DNA of 64,000 bases from Molanna angustata (GCA_963576475.1 OY754990.1:5919756-5983755), one strand, 5' to 3'. Counted from the stretch's first letter, positions 10,141-19,005 are shown. Numbers and translations: made by a program. The notes: a model not told the origin generated them from the letters alone.

Positions 10141-10187
10141 GTCAAGTGACGTAGGTAAAGAACAAATGTTGGAGAAGGTTCTAGAGT

Positions 10188-11174
10188 TTACATCATCTTT
10201 TTCAAGTCTTCTTCGTTTGCTATGAGTATGGGTGGTGAAGTCGTGTTTTTCCGGACGAATATACGGCAGTTCCGGAGCCAGGCATACTGAAAACCCCGTT
10301 CTTTTTTCAATTTACGGACCAGGAAGAAGAGATGTTTCCCATTGCGTGTTAAGTGGTCGTTTATATAGATGTTGTGATCCGCGCCGGGAAAGCCACAGTC
10401 CTTGGTAGTAAGCCCTTTTCTTTTCTTAACTGCTGATAGGAAGGCGTCTTTAATAATTCGGCTAGTGAATTTTACGATAATTGGTTTTGTTGTATTTTTC
10501 TGTTGGTCTTTTGCCGTTACTCTGTTGGAGAACTCAACATAATTTAGATCCAAATTAAATCCTATAGTATTTGCTATTTTTAGGATGATATGGTTCGTGT
10601 CTTCGTCCTTGATCTGAGGGATTCCTCGGATTTCTAAGTTTTGGAGGCGAGCCCATTGCTCGCGTTTTTCCGCTTCAGCTAGGAGAGAATTTACTGTTGA
10701 CTGTAGCGTACGAACATATTGGTCCCGGGTGTTATTTGTGTCATATAATTGCGTAACCTTGATTTTCAGTTCACAAATTTCTGCTTCCAGGGAGTCGACT
10801 TTCAAGAGTTTCTGATCGATCTCATTGAATTTCGTAGTGAACATGTCTAGTTTGGAGTTGTTGAAATCAATTGAGCTTTTGAGTTCGTGTACTTCATTTG
10901 TGAGAACGGTCATATTTATTTTTATTTGTTTGAGTTCGGACAACTCAGTGCTCATTCGCTTTATTTCACTTAGTATTAATGAGCTCTCACTAGTTGATAA
11001 CGATGCAGTAGATGGCATCTTGCATGTTTGACATCGCCAGTTAGCGCGCTTATCTAAGGAGAGTTTTCTGAAATTAGTTTCACTTGTTCCTCCACAGTTA
11101 TAATGAAAATGATTGTTACAGGCGAAGCACTTTACTCCATCAGTTATAATTTGGTTACATTTAGGGCACTCCAT
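10188..11174 (-). CDS. LINE ORF1: PHD finger, coiled coil, FP/L1-ORF1-like domain, 328 aa
   Basis: Residues 3-51 form a complete C4HC3 PHD-type finger: C3, C6, C16, C19, H24, C27, C48 and C51 (MECPKCN.., CFACNNHFHYNC, WRCQTC). Residues ~60-165 are a heptad-rich coiled coil (SEIKRMSTELSELKQIK, LKVDSLEAEICELKIKVTQL). Residues ~170-328 (WARLQNLEIRGIPQIKDED.., KPIIVKFTSR, IYINDHLTRNGKHLF, CRIFVRK) resemble the RRM-like C-terminal region of L1-type ORF1 proteins and the baculovirus FP-type domain found in many insect LINE ORF1s. Known role: an RNA-binding chaperone forming RNPs with element RNA. There are no CCHC knuckles. It lies upstream of ORF2 on the same transcript. Confidence 0.88.
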   Translation of the reverse strand: MECPKCNQIITDGVKCFACNNHFHYNCGGTSETNFRKLSLDKRANWRCQTCKMPSTASLSTSESSLILSEIKRMSTELSELKQIKINMTVLTNEVHELKSSIDFNNSKLDMFTTKFNEIDQKLLKVDSLEAEICELKIKVTQLYDTNNTRDQYVRTLQSTVNSLLAEAEKREQWARLQNLEIRGIPQIKDEDTNHIILKIANTIGFNLDLNYVEFSNRVTAKDQQKNTTKPIIVKFTSRIIKDAFLSAVKKRKGLTTKDCGFPGADHNIYINDHLTRNGKHLFFLVRKLKKERGFQYAWLRNCRIFVRKNTTSPPILIANEEDLKKMM

Positions 11175-11592
11175 CTCAAAAGGTTTGGCACCGCTGCGCT
11201 ACGGAGAGCGAGAATCAGAAACCGTGCAGTGCAGTGGGATGTGATCGGTGCGGTGCGGCGCAGTGTGAGACACAACACGCTCAGCTTAGTTAGAGTGATT
11301 AGACCGAGCGTCGATCCGTATTATTGACACAAATTCACAATATTTGATGGCGAATATTTAATATGTTTAAAGTACCTAAATCAAAAAATACAACCACGGC
11401 TTACGTTATTCAGCGTTATAAAATATTTAAATATATCACAAAACTATTAGTTACATGAACTGACACTGACTCTATCTTTAAAACGTTTATAAAATTGATT
11501 TATTTAGTATTTTAGGAGGAAGTACAAAAGCGTGTATGTTCACTTTGTTGTATAAATTGATTATTAATGATATCTTCAGACATGCGACTATA
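11175..11592 (-). other. LINE 5' leader and uncertain 5' end
   Basis: 11175-11320 is GC-richer, with GGTGCGGTGCGGCGC-type sequence and CGGATCGACGCTCGG near its 5' edge, as expected for an internal LINE promoter/5' UTR. 11330-11592 is AT-rich and ends next to the RTE-L flank. A 19-bp direct repeat TATCTTCAGACATGCGACT lies at 11571-11589 and 11594-11612. Confidence 0.45.
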
Positions 11593-11593
11593 C

Positions 11594-11737
11594 TATCTTC
11601 AGACATGCGACTGACGTGTTCGTTCCAGTACCTTCTCCTTTGGCGTCCCCATCTTACGATGTCCTCAGCTTCGCAGGTTCTTCGGAACTCTGTATTTCTG
11701 ACTCTACTTTTGCCAGCTATGCATCGCAGTATTTTCG
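11594..11737 (-). pseudogene. RTE-L LINE coding part, right of the large LINE insert
   Basis: The minus strand reads LRCIAGKSRVRNTEFRRTCE, AEDIVRWGRQRRRYWNEHVS and RMSED, continuing into RISKIARD at 6121-6139 once the insert is removed. It is the upstream half of the same 5'-truncated RTE fragment. Confidence 0.75.
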
Positions 11738-11770
11738 ATAATAATAATAAAATTAAAAAATAAATAATAT

Positions 11771-12019
11771 TGCGATATATCTTCGTGTCGACGGAGATTC
11801 CCGAATGCGTAGTCGGATGCATTCGATATATTGAATGAATAGCGCGTCATTCTTCTGCCAAGGCCGATACCGTAAACACCGTGTACATCGTGTATTATTA
11901 ATTTGTATATATTTGCGTGAATATAGGTATTTCGAATATCATGAATTGTAATTATATTTTGGTATGTGAATAAAGTCACTTTGAATCATATTCTAGAATT
12001 GTTACTCAAATATTTATCA
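11771..12019 (+). mobile_element. solo LTR, copy 1
   Basis: 249 bp starting TGCGATATATCTTCG and ending TTTATCA, flanked by a perfect 5-bp duplication AATAT (11766-11770 and 12020-12024). It closely matches 40575-40832. AATAAA near its 3' part sets the orientation. TG..CA ends and a 5-bp TSD indicate an LTR retrotransposon LTR left by recombination. No internal genes are present. The superfamily (Gypsy or BEL/Pao) cannot be told from this. Confidence 0.75.
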
Positions 12020-12024
12020 AATAT

Positions 12025-12295
12025 ACATTTGCGACGTGGCTATTCCAAATTCTAGTAATTTTATAAAAAAAATTGATGAAAATCTAAAAAAATACATCGT
12101 TTTAGGTAACGAGAGAAGACTTTGGGATTCTCGTAAAATAATAATATTACCGTTCGTTATGACAGCCACTGGCATTATTTGAAAATCGTTAAGATGTTAT
12201 TTAGAAATTTTAGATTTATTGAAAAAAATAATAGTCAAAATGCAAAAAGCAGTACCTAACAATGAACACATGCAGAATCGTTAAAGATGTTTTAA
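12025..12295. other. no recognised feature
   Basis: AT-rich, no usable ORF. Confidence 0.4.
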
Positions 12296-12507
12296 ACGTT
12301 CACGGGAAACTAACAGGTACTATTTCATATATTAATTTAACACGCACCCAATAACAAATTGCCACATTAAAGAGACTTAAGAATCTAATAGTCTCACAGA
12401 CCCAGACTGAAAACACAATTAAAACTGTGGCTCCACCGGGAATCGAAACCGGGACCTTTGGATCAGCAGTCAGATACCTAACCAACTGAGCCACGAAGGC
12501 AGGCATA
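12296..12507 (-). mobile_element. SINE1 (tRNA-derived)
   Basis: The minus strand reads CTTCGTGGCTCAGTTGGTTA (A box), GTTTCGATTCC (B box), then the family body (CACAGTTTTAATTGTGTTTT, CAGTCTGGGTCTGTGAGAC) and the 3' domain ending at the ACTAACAGGTAC side. It would be transcribed by RNA polymerase III and mobilised by a LINE. The tail is decayed. Confidence 0.85.
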
Positions 12508-12781
12508 AAAATATTCCAGATAAGTTCATTTATTTTCCTCTTCTGGTGCCCTTTCAGCAGTGTGACCGTTTTTGGTATTTTTAGTACTAAATTGGTATTT
12601 TTTCGCCACTTTGGAACCCATTTGGTATTTTTTTAGTATTTTTCAAATTTTTGGTATTTTTTGGTATATTTTGTGATTTTTGGAAAATTAAATACCATTT
12701 TTTTGGTATTTTTTTAATATTCTGTCTGCAATCCTTTTTTCTCTATGATAATTTTATCGCTCTTTACTTCTATTATTTACT

Positions 12782-12924
12782 CATTGATGGACATTGATGG
12801 ACATTGATGGACATTGATGGACATTGATGGACATTCATGGACATTGATGGACATTGATGGACATTGATGGACATTGATGGACATTGATGGACATTGATGG
12901 ACATTGATGGACATTGATGGACAT
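12782..12924. repeat. 10-bp minisatellite ATTGATGGAC x14
   Basis: Fourteen head-to-tail copies, identical except one with ATTCATGGAC. The period-10 open frame on the minus strand is a by-product. It lies in the core of the hAT-like element. Confidence 0.95.
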
Positions 12925-13067
12925 GGTAGTGGCGGGATCTTTTGAATTACATTTTTCAATTGGTGACTTTTTAATTATCAAAATTTGATGAATTTCTGAA
13001 ATCACATTATTCTAAAAAATACTAAAAAGTATCGAACATCAAATTACTTCTGTAAAATTACATGTAT

Positions 13068-13096
13068 CCGTTCCGGACACGGAAAGTAAGTAAGTT
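13068..13096 (+). mobile_element. family N LINE 3' end scrap
   Basis: CCGTTCCGGACACGGAAAG followed by TAAGTAAGT equals the 3' terminus of the family N copy at 16030-16462. It includes the TTCCG..CGGAA hairpin and AAGT tail. Confidence 0.6.
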
Positions 13097-13169
13097 CAAA
13101 GATGATCATTATTATTCTGTACATATAGGTACATAACTGAATTTCATAGATGGGTCACATAGATGGATA

Positions 13170-13345
13170 TACATAGATGGGTGGTGGCAGAGCGGTTAGG
13201 GCGCTGGGCTAGTAATCCAGTTGTCGCGAGTTCGAATCCTGCCTCGAACGATTTCGTTCACCTAAGCACAAGCATTTTTTTTTGCTTATTTTAGGAATCG
13301 TAGGAAGATGTATAATGTACTTGTTTTACAAGGACTTCATTTTTT
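13170..13345 (+). mobile_element. SINE2 (tRNA-derived)
   Basis: GGTGGCAGAGCGGTTAGGGC (A box), CTGGGCTAGTAATCCAG (an anticodon arm that would give AGT) and GAGTTCGAATCC (B box), then a body CACCTAAGCACAAGCAT and TAGGAAGATGTATAATGTAC. The copy at 28440-28640 is collinear in reverse. The tRNA head is degenerate and fused to a non-tRNA body, so this is a SINE and not a tRNA gene. Confidence 0.85.
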
Positions 13346-13965
13346 ATAAAAAAAAATATGATTCCATTTCTTACTCGCGACACATTCTTTCTCCCCAGCC
13401 ATATTATTTTGTTTATCCGGTGTTTTACACGTTTTTCACGCTCTTCCTTGTTATATACGTAACAATTTTACTATAAATATATAGTGTTTTCTTAGTATGC
13501 TCCCAAATCTCGTTAAAAAGTTTAGTATTTTTTTTGGTATTTTTTCACATTGAGTTTAGTATTTTTTAGTATATTTTCGCCACAAGTTTGGTATTTTCGG
13601 CAGTTTAGAAAACGGTCACACTGCCTTTCAGGTCACTCTGGTGAATACCTCTCTGTCTTGTGCTGCCCGGAATATCTGCAACACAGTTCTGGAGCTCGTC
13701 CATTCCCTGATTTTACACAGCCATGACACTTGTCCCCTTCCAGTGCTATTTTTCTCCCCTCATTATTTGGCCCAGATATGCGATCTTGCGGACCTTTATT
13801 GTAGACAGGAGTTGGCTGGTTGTTCTGGCTCGACTTAAGACTTCTGAGTTCGTAACCAGATCTGTCAAAAGGATTTTGAGCTTCCAACTTCTGAGTTTGC
13901 AACCAGATCTGTCCAAAGGATTTTGAGCTTCCAACATGTCCATGGTGTTAACCTTAAGCATCCAA

Positions 13966-14599
13966 GGTCCGAATGCAGAGTCCTACCTAATTACTAAATT
14001 CTAAATACTAACCATGTTTTCATTGCACAGTCGCTCACTTAAGTTAGGAGATCACGTGGCTTCCTAACTGGAGAATGCTACCAACTTCACGTATGAGACA
14101 TTGCATTGCAGAGACATTTCTAAATACTTAGCGCATGCGCGTTGGCGTAAACTAACATTTGCAAACTGTCCAAAAGTAAGGTTGATCGCGAGGAACCTTA
14201 CGAGTGGTTAAATACTAACATACTAGAGATGTTTTTGATGGATGATGATTTTAGTGACTTCGACAAATAAAAATAAAGTATTCAGCGATTCATACGAGAT
14301 GCCGAAAATTCGCTGGAATTTCAGAAAAATCGTGAGATCGAGCTGTCAGTGTGAAGTTGGTTACATATTATGTTTGTGTTGTTTTGGCAAAAAACATTTT
14401 AAACGTCAGTCTAAGCCCATAGAAAGCTATGTATATCTTTTCTTCATACACAATAATGTGAAATTCTACGCCATCGACCTAAAGTTTGGCGTAGTATTTA
14501 GTTAGAGATGTATCTGCAACGCAATTGCTAACTTAAGAATACTAAATACTCCAGTTAGGTTAGGAGTTAGTATTTAGATACCTAGGACTCTGCATTCTG
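13966..14599. mobile_element. TIR element inserted in RTE-I
   Basis: The ends carry the inverted repeat GAATGCAGAGTCCTA (13971-13985; mirrored 14583-14597), extended loosely by CTAAATACTAAC-type subterminal repeats. The flanks share ATCCAA (13960-13965 and 14600-14605). RTE coding on the two sides becomes collinear when the element is removed. No transposase frame is convincing. Superfamily open: the TSD is 6-9 bp and imperfect. Confidence 0.65.
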
Positions 14600-14659
14600 A
14601 TCCAAATCTCTATACAACAACACTTCTTTAAAAATTAAATTGTAAAGTAGTCTTGGCGA

Positions 14660-15270
14660 AAACGCCGTAGTACCGAAATCACGTGAATACTCTCGTTTTG
14701 TTTTTATAACAAAATGAAGATAAATAATTTATTTTGTGAATGAAGAAAATAAACAATATAGACATTGCCTCATTAAGTTGAACAAACACCGTAGCACAGT
14801 AATTCGATCGTATAATAAACATAAGATATGATAAACATTCAAGCAGGTAAATGATTTCTTCTTGACAACTCTCCTCAAACTACGATTCTTACTTCCTCGG
14901 ATTCTGAGAATGTAAAATAATATCTACACGAGACTACCGACATACAACAATATTATTTTGCTTTTCGTGTAGGTAGAAATAATATAATTTCATATTTCCA
15001 GAGATGATCTGAAGGACTCTCTGAATTAACCTACTTATTTTAATTTGAGACTCATATGACGCATATACTTACATACTTAAATTAAGGCCCTTGTATATCT
15101 ACCCTGGATATTTTATTTCATTTTTTTTCGGGAAATTAACAGTATAATAACATTGATTATATAGATGCATTAGTATAAGACTAAAACCAATAACAAATTT
15201 CCACATTATTAACAATAAATTTTGACTGCAGTTGTGCTTACATACTTAAAGCTACATATGAAAAATATTT
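14660..15270. other. mostly unassigned; possible LINE 3' end near 15110-15180
   Basis: TTTTTTTTCGGGAAATTAACAG at 15121 resembles the 3' UTR terminus of the big LINE (TTTGGGAAACAAACAG, 6170). Nothing else is recognised. Confidence 0.3.
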
Positions 15271-15925
15271 ATATTTTTTTATTTTATTTATTTTGGATAT
15301 CCAACAGTACAGTAGAGCATAATGATATTAAAAACAATGAAAAAAAAAACAAGTAAATGTAGACTACGGTACATAGTAATAGGACATCATATCAAGTAAT
15401 TTTTAAAGCTTAACATACAATTTGCGACAAATGAGAAAAAGCAAAATTATAGGAGAGGATTATATTCTAGAATCATAACATGGGATTCTAACTTACTTAA
15501 GGATCAACGAAGAAGGTGTTGCAACCATTATGGTGACACATACATATACTCATGTATATACTAGAGAGTGGAATTTTGAGTTATGTTATCAGTGCAAAGT
15601 TGGCGCTTTATCGCAATTTTGAACGAGTGTAGAGATTGGGTATGAAAAAAGTCAATGTTATTGAGAAGGTTGTTAAAATTGGAGGTGGCCCGGTTAATAA
15701 AGAAATTTTTCCTAAGATTAGTATTAGAGAATGAAATAGAAAAAAGTAGGTTTTGATCTGACATTGCGGTTTGTAATGTGAAGTGAGATATTTTCTAATA
15801 AATTTGGACAATCAATAATGTTATGAAATAGTTTAAACAAAAATAGTGAGTCTGCAGTTATTCGTCTTGATGATGATAGTGATAGTAAATTAAATTTTGA
15901 TTCAGCTAAGTACACGTTATTTATA
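15271..15925 (-). pseudogene. jockey/CR1-group LINE C-terminus and 3' UTR
   Basis: The minus strand reads SSRRITADSLFLFKLFHNII, DCPNLLENISLHITNRNVRS and, after a frameshift near 15740, NLRKNFFINRATSNFNNLLN and SFKIAIKRQL. It is homologous in order to the ORF2 tail of the 6140-11592 LINE. The 3' UTR runs to a TTTAT-type tail at ~15275-15292. Strongly 5' truncated. Confidence 0.75.
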
Positions 15926-16025
15926 TGATTATATGATTATATATCTGAATGATAGTGCATGAGTATATGTATGTGTGTACGTATGAGTGTAAGGATGTGT
16001 ATATGTAAGTGAGTGTGTCTATATA
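15926..16025. other. low-complexity TATG/TGTG stretch
   Basis: GTATATGTATGTGTGTACGTATGAGTG-like sequence, probably decayed microsatellite. Confidence 0.4.
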
Positions 16026-16029
16026 AGTG

Positions 16030-16462
16030 AAAGATTATTAAGATCAGTGCAGACTCAAGTCCAGAAGAAGCTTCCTGGAGATGACCGCCCCTATAGTTGG
16101 CCTCCCCGAGGCCCGAAGGCTGTCACTGTGGCGTGATAGTGTCGAACGCACTCAGCTACCACCCGCGGAGGACGTGTCAGTGGGACAAAACCTGCCTTAT
16201 CCAACATGGAGAGCGCTCAATAGGCTCAGAAGGGGTGTCTCCTGCTGTTACAGTGACCTCAAGAAATGGGGATACAGAGAGGAAGACATCTGCGAGTGTG
16301 GCGCCAGACAGGACAACGTGCACCTACTGTTATGTCGCATGATAGGAGTGACACCAACGACACGCACCAAGACACAGTGATAGCAAACACTAGTGGAATC
16401 CGAGTGGCCGAATATTGGGGGCTACGAATATGATGGTGTTCCGGACACGGAAAGTAAGTAAT
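16030..16462 (+). pseudogene. family N LINE C-terminal Cys-motif fragment and 3' end
   Basis: Encodes LPYPTWRALNRLRRGVSCCY, SDLKKWGYREEDICECGARQ and DNVHLLLC. This is the conserved LNRLR..KWG..C.CG...HLL.C zinc-knuckle-like tail found after RT in one group of arthropod LINEs. It ends with a hairpin TTCCGGACACGGAA and an AAGTAAGT tail. Related fragments: 18421-19005 and 48027-48318. Confidence 0.7.
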
Positions 16463-16850
16463 TAGTAGTGAAAGAGAGAATGTATCCTGCATCACATAGT
16501 TTACTCCATTCAATCTTGATATTTCAATCATCCACTGAAATTCAATCATTATTACTTGAACTGATGGCAGCAGAAAATGAGTTAGGTCCTAAAAGAAAAA
16601 TATCGACACCCAGATGTTATTAGTGTTCATTTTTATATACGGATGTACCTACACAAAAATGAACACTTAATTATCTTCTAATGTATGAAACACGAAGCAA
16701 TATTGTATATCACCTAATATGTTTTCTTCGGCAACATTTTGTCGTGAAGAAAAGATAGGTAATATTTAGAGCTTTTTTTAAATAGCAAGAATAGAAATTA
16801 AAATCGAATATATTTTTATTTGCATATATATATGGATTTACATACACATT
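16463..16850. other. no recognised feature
   Basis: AT-rich, no ORF of note. Confidence 0.4.
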
Positions 16851-16940
16851 GGTACAAGTAGGTAAAACAAGCCAAAAATGAAATAATATTTCTGGCGCAG
16901 TTCAGGGGTGACATCTGTGCGAGACACTGTCACCTCATAT

Positions 16941-17394
16941 ACCTAGAGTAAATAACTATTACGGTGAAAGAACACTGCAGTCTTCAATACCAACAATTTT
17001 TAACAGCTTGCCCTCAGACTTAATTGGATTAAATTCGTTTAATATAATCAAAAGATCCTGTAAAAACTTCATTTTTAACGAATAATGTTCTTTTCCTTCC
17101 TTTTATTTTATTATTTTATTACTTTTCCTTTTGTTTTTGTTCTTACTCGATTGTATTTTTTGGGTTTTCTTCTATATGTTTTTTTTTTGTTGTTGTTTTT
17201 ATTCTAGTGTTGTTTTGGATCTATCAAAACATTTTTATATTCTTAAACCAAATTCATTTTTTTTTTGTCATTGTTGGTTAGTTTAAGTTATCATTTATAT
17301 TGTATGATATAGAAACCCACTGATAACCATATATGGTTAGTGGGATCTTTTATAAATGAAATTATGTTGAAAAAAATAAAAAATAAAATTACAA
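16941..17394 (+). pseudogene. family D LINE 3' fragment with terminal hairpin
   Basis: Starts within coding (YYGERTLQSSIPTIFNSLPS, DLIGLNSFNIIKRSCKNFIF, then stop), followed by a T-rich 3' UTR and a strong hairpin at 17316-17344 (CCCACTGATAACCA../..TGGTTAGTGGG). It ends in an A-rich tail. A second copy lies at 21145-21472. Confidence 0.75.
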
Positions 17395-17428
17395 GGACCG
17401 TTGCTTTCATTTTTTACAAATAAACTAA

Positions 17429-17705
17429 TTTCTCAATAGATGGCGTTACAAAAAAGGTTTCTTCGTTACTTTATAGATGGCAATAGTAATTTCGTATTAT
17501 TCAGGTGAAATGTTTACACATTATTCTAATATATATAACTTACAAAAATTACATTGATAAGGGAAATCAATAAAGGCATAATTGGTGAACGTTGCGGAAG
17601 CGCATAAAGTGATCACGTATACCAGCCGATGACAGGTCGTAAGCCCTGTAGGTGCCTCGAGTTCCTGTTCCTTCTATATTATCCCAACTTCGTCTCTATT
17701 GAGAT
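17429..17705 (-). mobile_element. MITE-F copy 3
   Basis: A 277-bp unit with CTCAATAG inverted ends and the internal motif GCGCATAAAGTGATCACG. It matches 59590-59866 and 59960-60238 in opposite orientation. Confidence 0.6.
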
Positions 17706-17715
17706 GTGTTATTGT

Positions 17716-17990
17716 CAATAAAATTGTAATTAAAATATTAAAAAACTCAGCCGGTAGATTTTCATATTCTCTTTCGATTGAAGTTAAAATCTTCTTCGAA
17801 TTCCTTGTAGTTTTTAGTTACTTACAATAGAAAAATTAAAAAAGACTTTTTACCAAAACCAAACAATAAATGTAAAATGACATAATAGGCGGATTAAAAA
17901 CCAATGCGACACAAGGCAGACTGACATGAATATAGCCGCGCACAAACATGTCCAAATCCATAACGACAATCTTACGAGGTCTATTTTTTT
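17716..17990. other. no recognised feature
   Basis: AT-rich, nothing identified. Confidence 0.4.
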
Positions 17991-17993
17991 TTA

Positions 17994-18415
17994 TGTGGTG
18001 GACCATCCCTAGGATGTCACCACATCACTACTGGCTTGTCATGGCTACCAACTCAAGCTGAACGTATAAATAAACAATGATTCCCTCCTACTCTCTTCAT
18101 TCGGAATTTCTTCAGTCGCCCGGCCTAGACGTATCGCGTACTTTCCTTTACATTCTAATTACGTGTTAATTAAATATAATAATTTAATAAATACTATGTA
18201 AAACATTGTTATAAATAAACATAAATCAGAGTGAGTACAATCTTTTATTGCATGAATTATCAGTTGCCACCAATTGTTTGTTGTGTACCTATTATGGAGA
18301 CATGAGTTTTAATTTTACCTTTTGAACACGCATCATCCTTCTTACAAATATTCTATAAATTAATTAATCAATATAATAAGTACTTAAATAACCTTCTCCC
18401 TTTTTCTTTTTTCGT
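17994..18415 (+). mobile_element. LTR-like 420-bp repeat, copy 1
   Basis: Begins TGTGGTGGACCATCCC, contains GTATAAATA (TATA-like, ~18065) and AATAAA downstream (~18188), and matches 47645-48365. The order TATA box then polyadenylation signal suggests an LTR. No terminal CA, TSD or internal region is seen, so LTR status is inferred. Confidence 0.5.
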
Positions 18416-18420
18416 GTCCG

Positions 18421-19005
18421 ACTAAGCTCTACCGCTCCAATAAGGCAGCGACTGACATCGCGTTGTCATTTGTCATAGACAGATCTCCAGTACTACAGAC
18501 CACTCCCATCAGTGGGCACATCAGCAAGTGGCTGTCATCCTGGGTCGCGCCGCATTCGCATCGGGTGTCATCTGATGCAGGCAGGTAGTTTTTTTTTACA
18601 TCTGGTTACGCCAACCCTGAGTCTATTGAGGGTCTTCCATAGAGCGTATGGTATGTGATCTCCAACTCCGATATTCTCATTTGGTTCCATCCATGGTGCC
18701 GCTCCAGAGTCCAGTCGCCAGAGTTCTTCTGTACGCTGTTGAGAGGACTCAACAGGCAAAAAAATAGTGATTGGTGTTCAAGTTGGTGGTGGGTTGGTCG
18801 TTCGTATAGGTATATTATATTATAAAGAATGGGTGCCAAGACGCTTCCCTGTGGGAGCCCATTTTTTTGGGTTCTTCATCTGCTCTTCCTCCCCTGCAAG
18901 GTGACATAGAATCTTCTGTTTTCAAGAAGCATACCGATTGTCCGCGCGAGTTTACAGTCTTTAGTTTGGGCGTGTATCTACTTTTTCAAGAGTCTGTTAT
19001 GATCT
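18421..19005 (-). pseudogene. family N-type LINE: RT motif plus C-terminal Cys motif
   Basis: The minus strand reads MLLENRRFYVTLQGRKS, QKNGLPQGSVLAPILYNI (RT motif preceding the catalytic loop). It then jumps to IPYALWKTLNRLRVGVTRCK, TRCECGATQDDSHLLMCPLM and a terminal GTCGGACACG 3' end. The FADD-containing portion is missing, so this is an internally deleted, dead copy. Confidence 0.75.

Larger units (their letters stand above)
6140..11592 (-). mobile_element. near full-length jockey/CR1-group non-LTR retrotransposon
   Basis: Minus-strand order is 5' leader, ORF1 (10188-11174), a 0.9 kb spacer, ORF2 (6674-9274), ORF2 tail (6386-6619), 3' UTR and an AAAAT-pentamer tail at 6138-6166. The gene order, PHD-type ORF1 and EN-RT ORF2 without RNase H fit jockey/CR1-group LINEs of insects. 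Replication would be by target-primed reverse transcription. Insertion into an RTE-L relic is proven by frame re-joining (SRMSEDR|ISKIARD). The shared target bases are only CTAT (6136-6139 and 11593-11596). The true 5' end is uncertain because the AT-rich 11330-11592 may not all belong to it. Long intact ORFs suggest fairly recent insertion. Confidence 0.85.
12558..13623. mobile_element. hAT-like non-autonomous element with 8-bp TSD
   Basis: Terminal inverted repeats CAGTGTGACCGTTTT occur at both ends and a perfect 8-bp duplication CCTTTCAG flanks them (12550-12557 and 13624-13631). CAGTG-type ends and 8-bp TSDs are diagnostic of hAT. Both subterminal zones (12570-12720 and 13500-13600) are arrays of GGTATTTTTTAGTATTTTT-like motifs in opposite orientation. 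The interior holds a 10-bp minisatellite, a SINE2 copy and a small LINE family N 3' end. There is no transposase, so it depended on an autonomous hAT elsewhere. Confidence 0.88.
12530..14655 (-). pseudogene. RTE-I LINE fragment split by two DNA transposons
   Basis: Three collinear minus-strand pieces survive. 14605-14655 reads SVLLYRDLD. 13624-13965 reads WMLKVNTMDMLEA, NSEVLSRARTTSQLLSTIKV, RKIAYLGQIMRGEK and, after frameshifts, IREWTSSRTVLQIFRAAQDR and EVFTRVT. 12530-12557 is the 3' end. Placed together they follow the 1263-1755 copy in order. The separators are the hAT-like element 12558-13623 and the TIR element 13966-14599. Confidence 0.75.
16851..17715 (+). mobile_element. MITE-F-bearing repeat, split by LINE D
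   Basis: 16851-16940 (TTTCTGGCGCAGTTCAGGGG, CGAGACACTGTCACCTCAT) and 17395-17715 are two halves of one repeat, seen uninterrupted in reverse at 59960-60300. The half-site is occupied by a LINE D copy. Within the right half, 17429-17705 has inverted ends TTTCTCAATAG..CTATTGAGAT. Confidence 0.65.

Noticed and set aside
12777..12959. 60-codon periodic ORF
   Set aside because: Pure by-product of the 10-bp minisatellite.
13182..13260. tRNA-Thr(AGT)-like gene
   Set aside because: A and B boxes and a foldable anticodon arm exist, but the T stem pairs poorly and the sequence continues into a shared non-tRNA body repeated at 28440-28640; it is SINE2.
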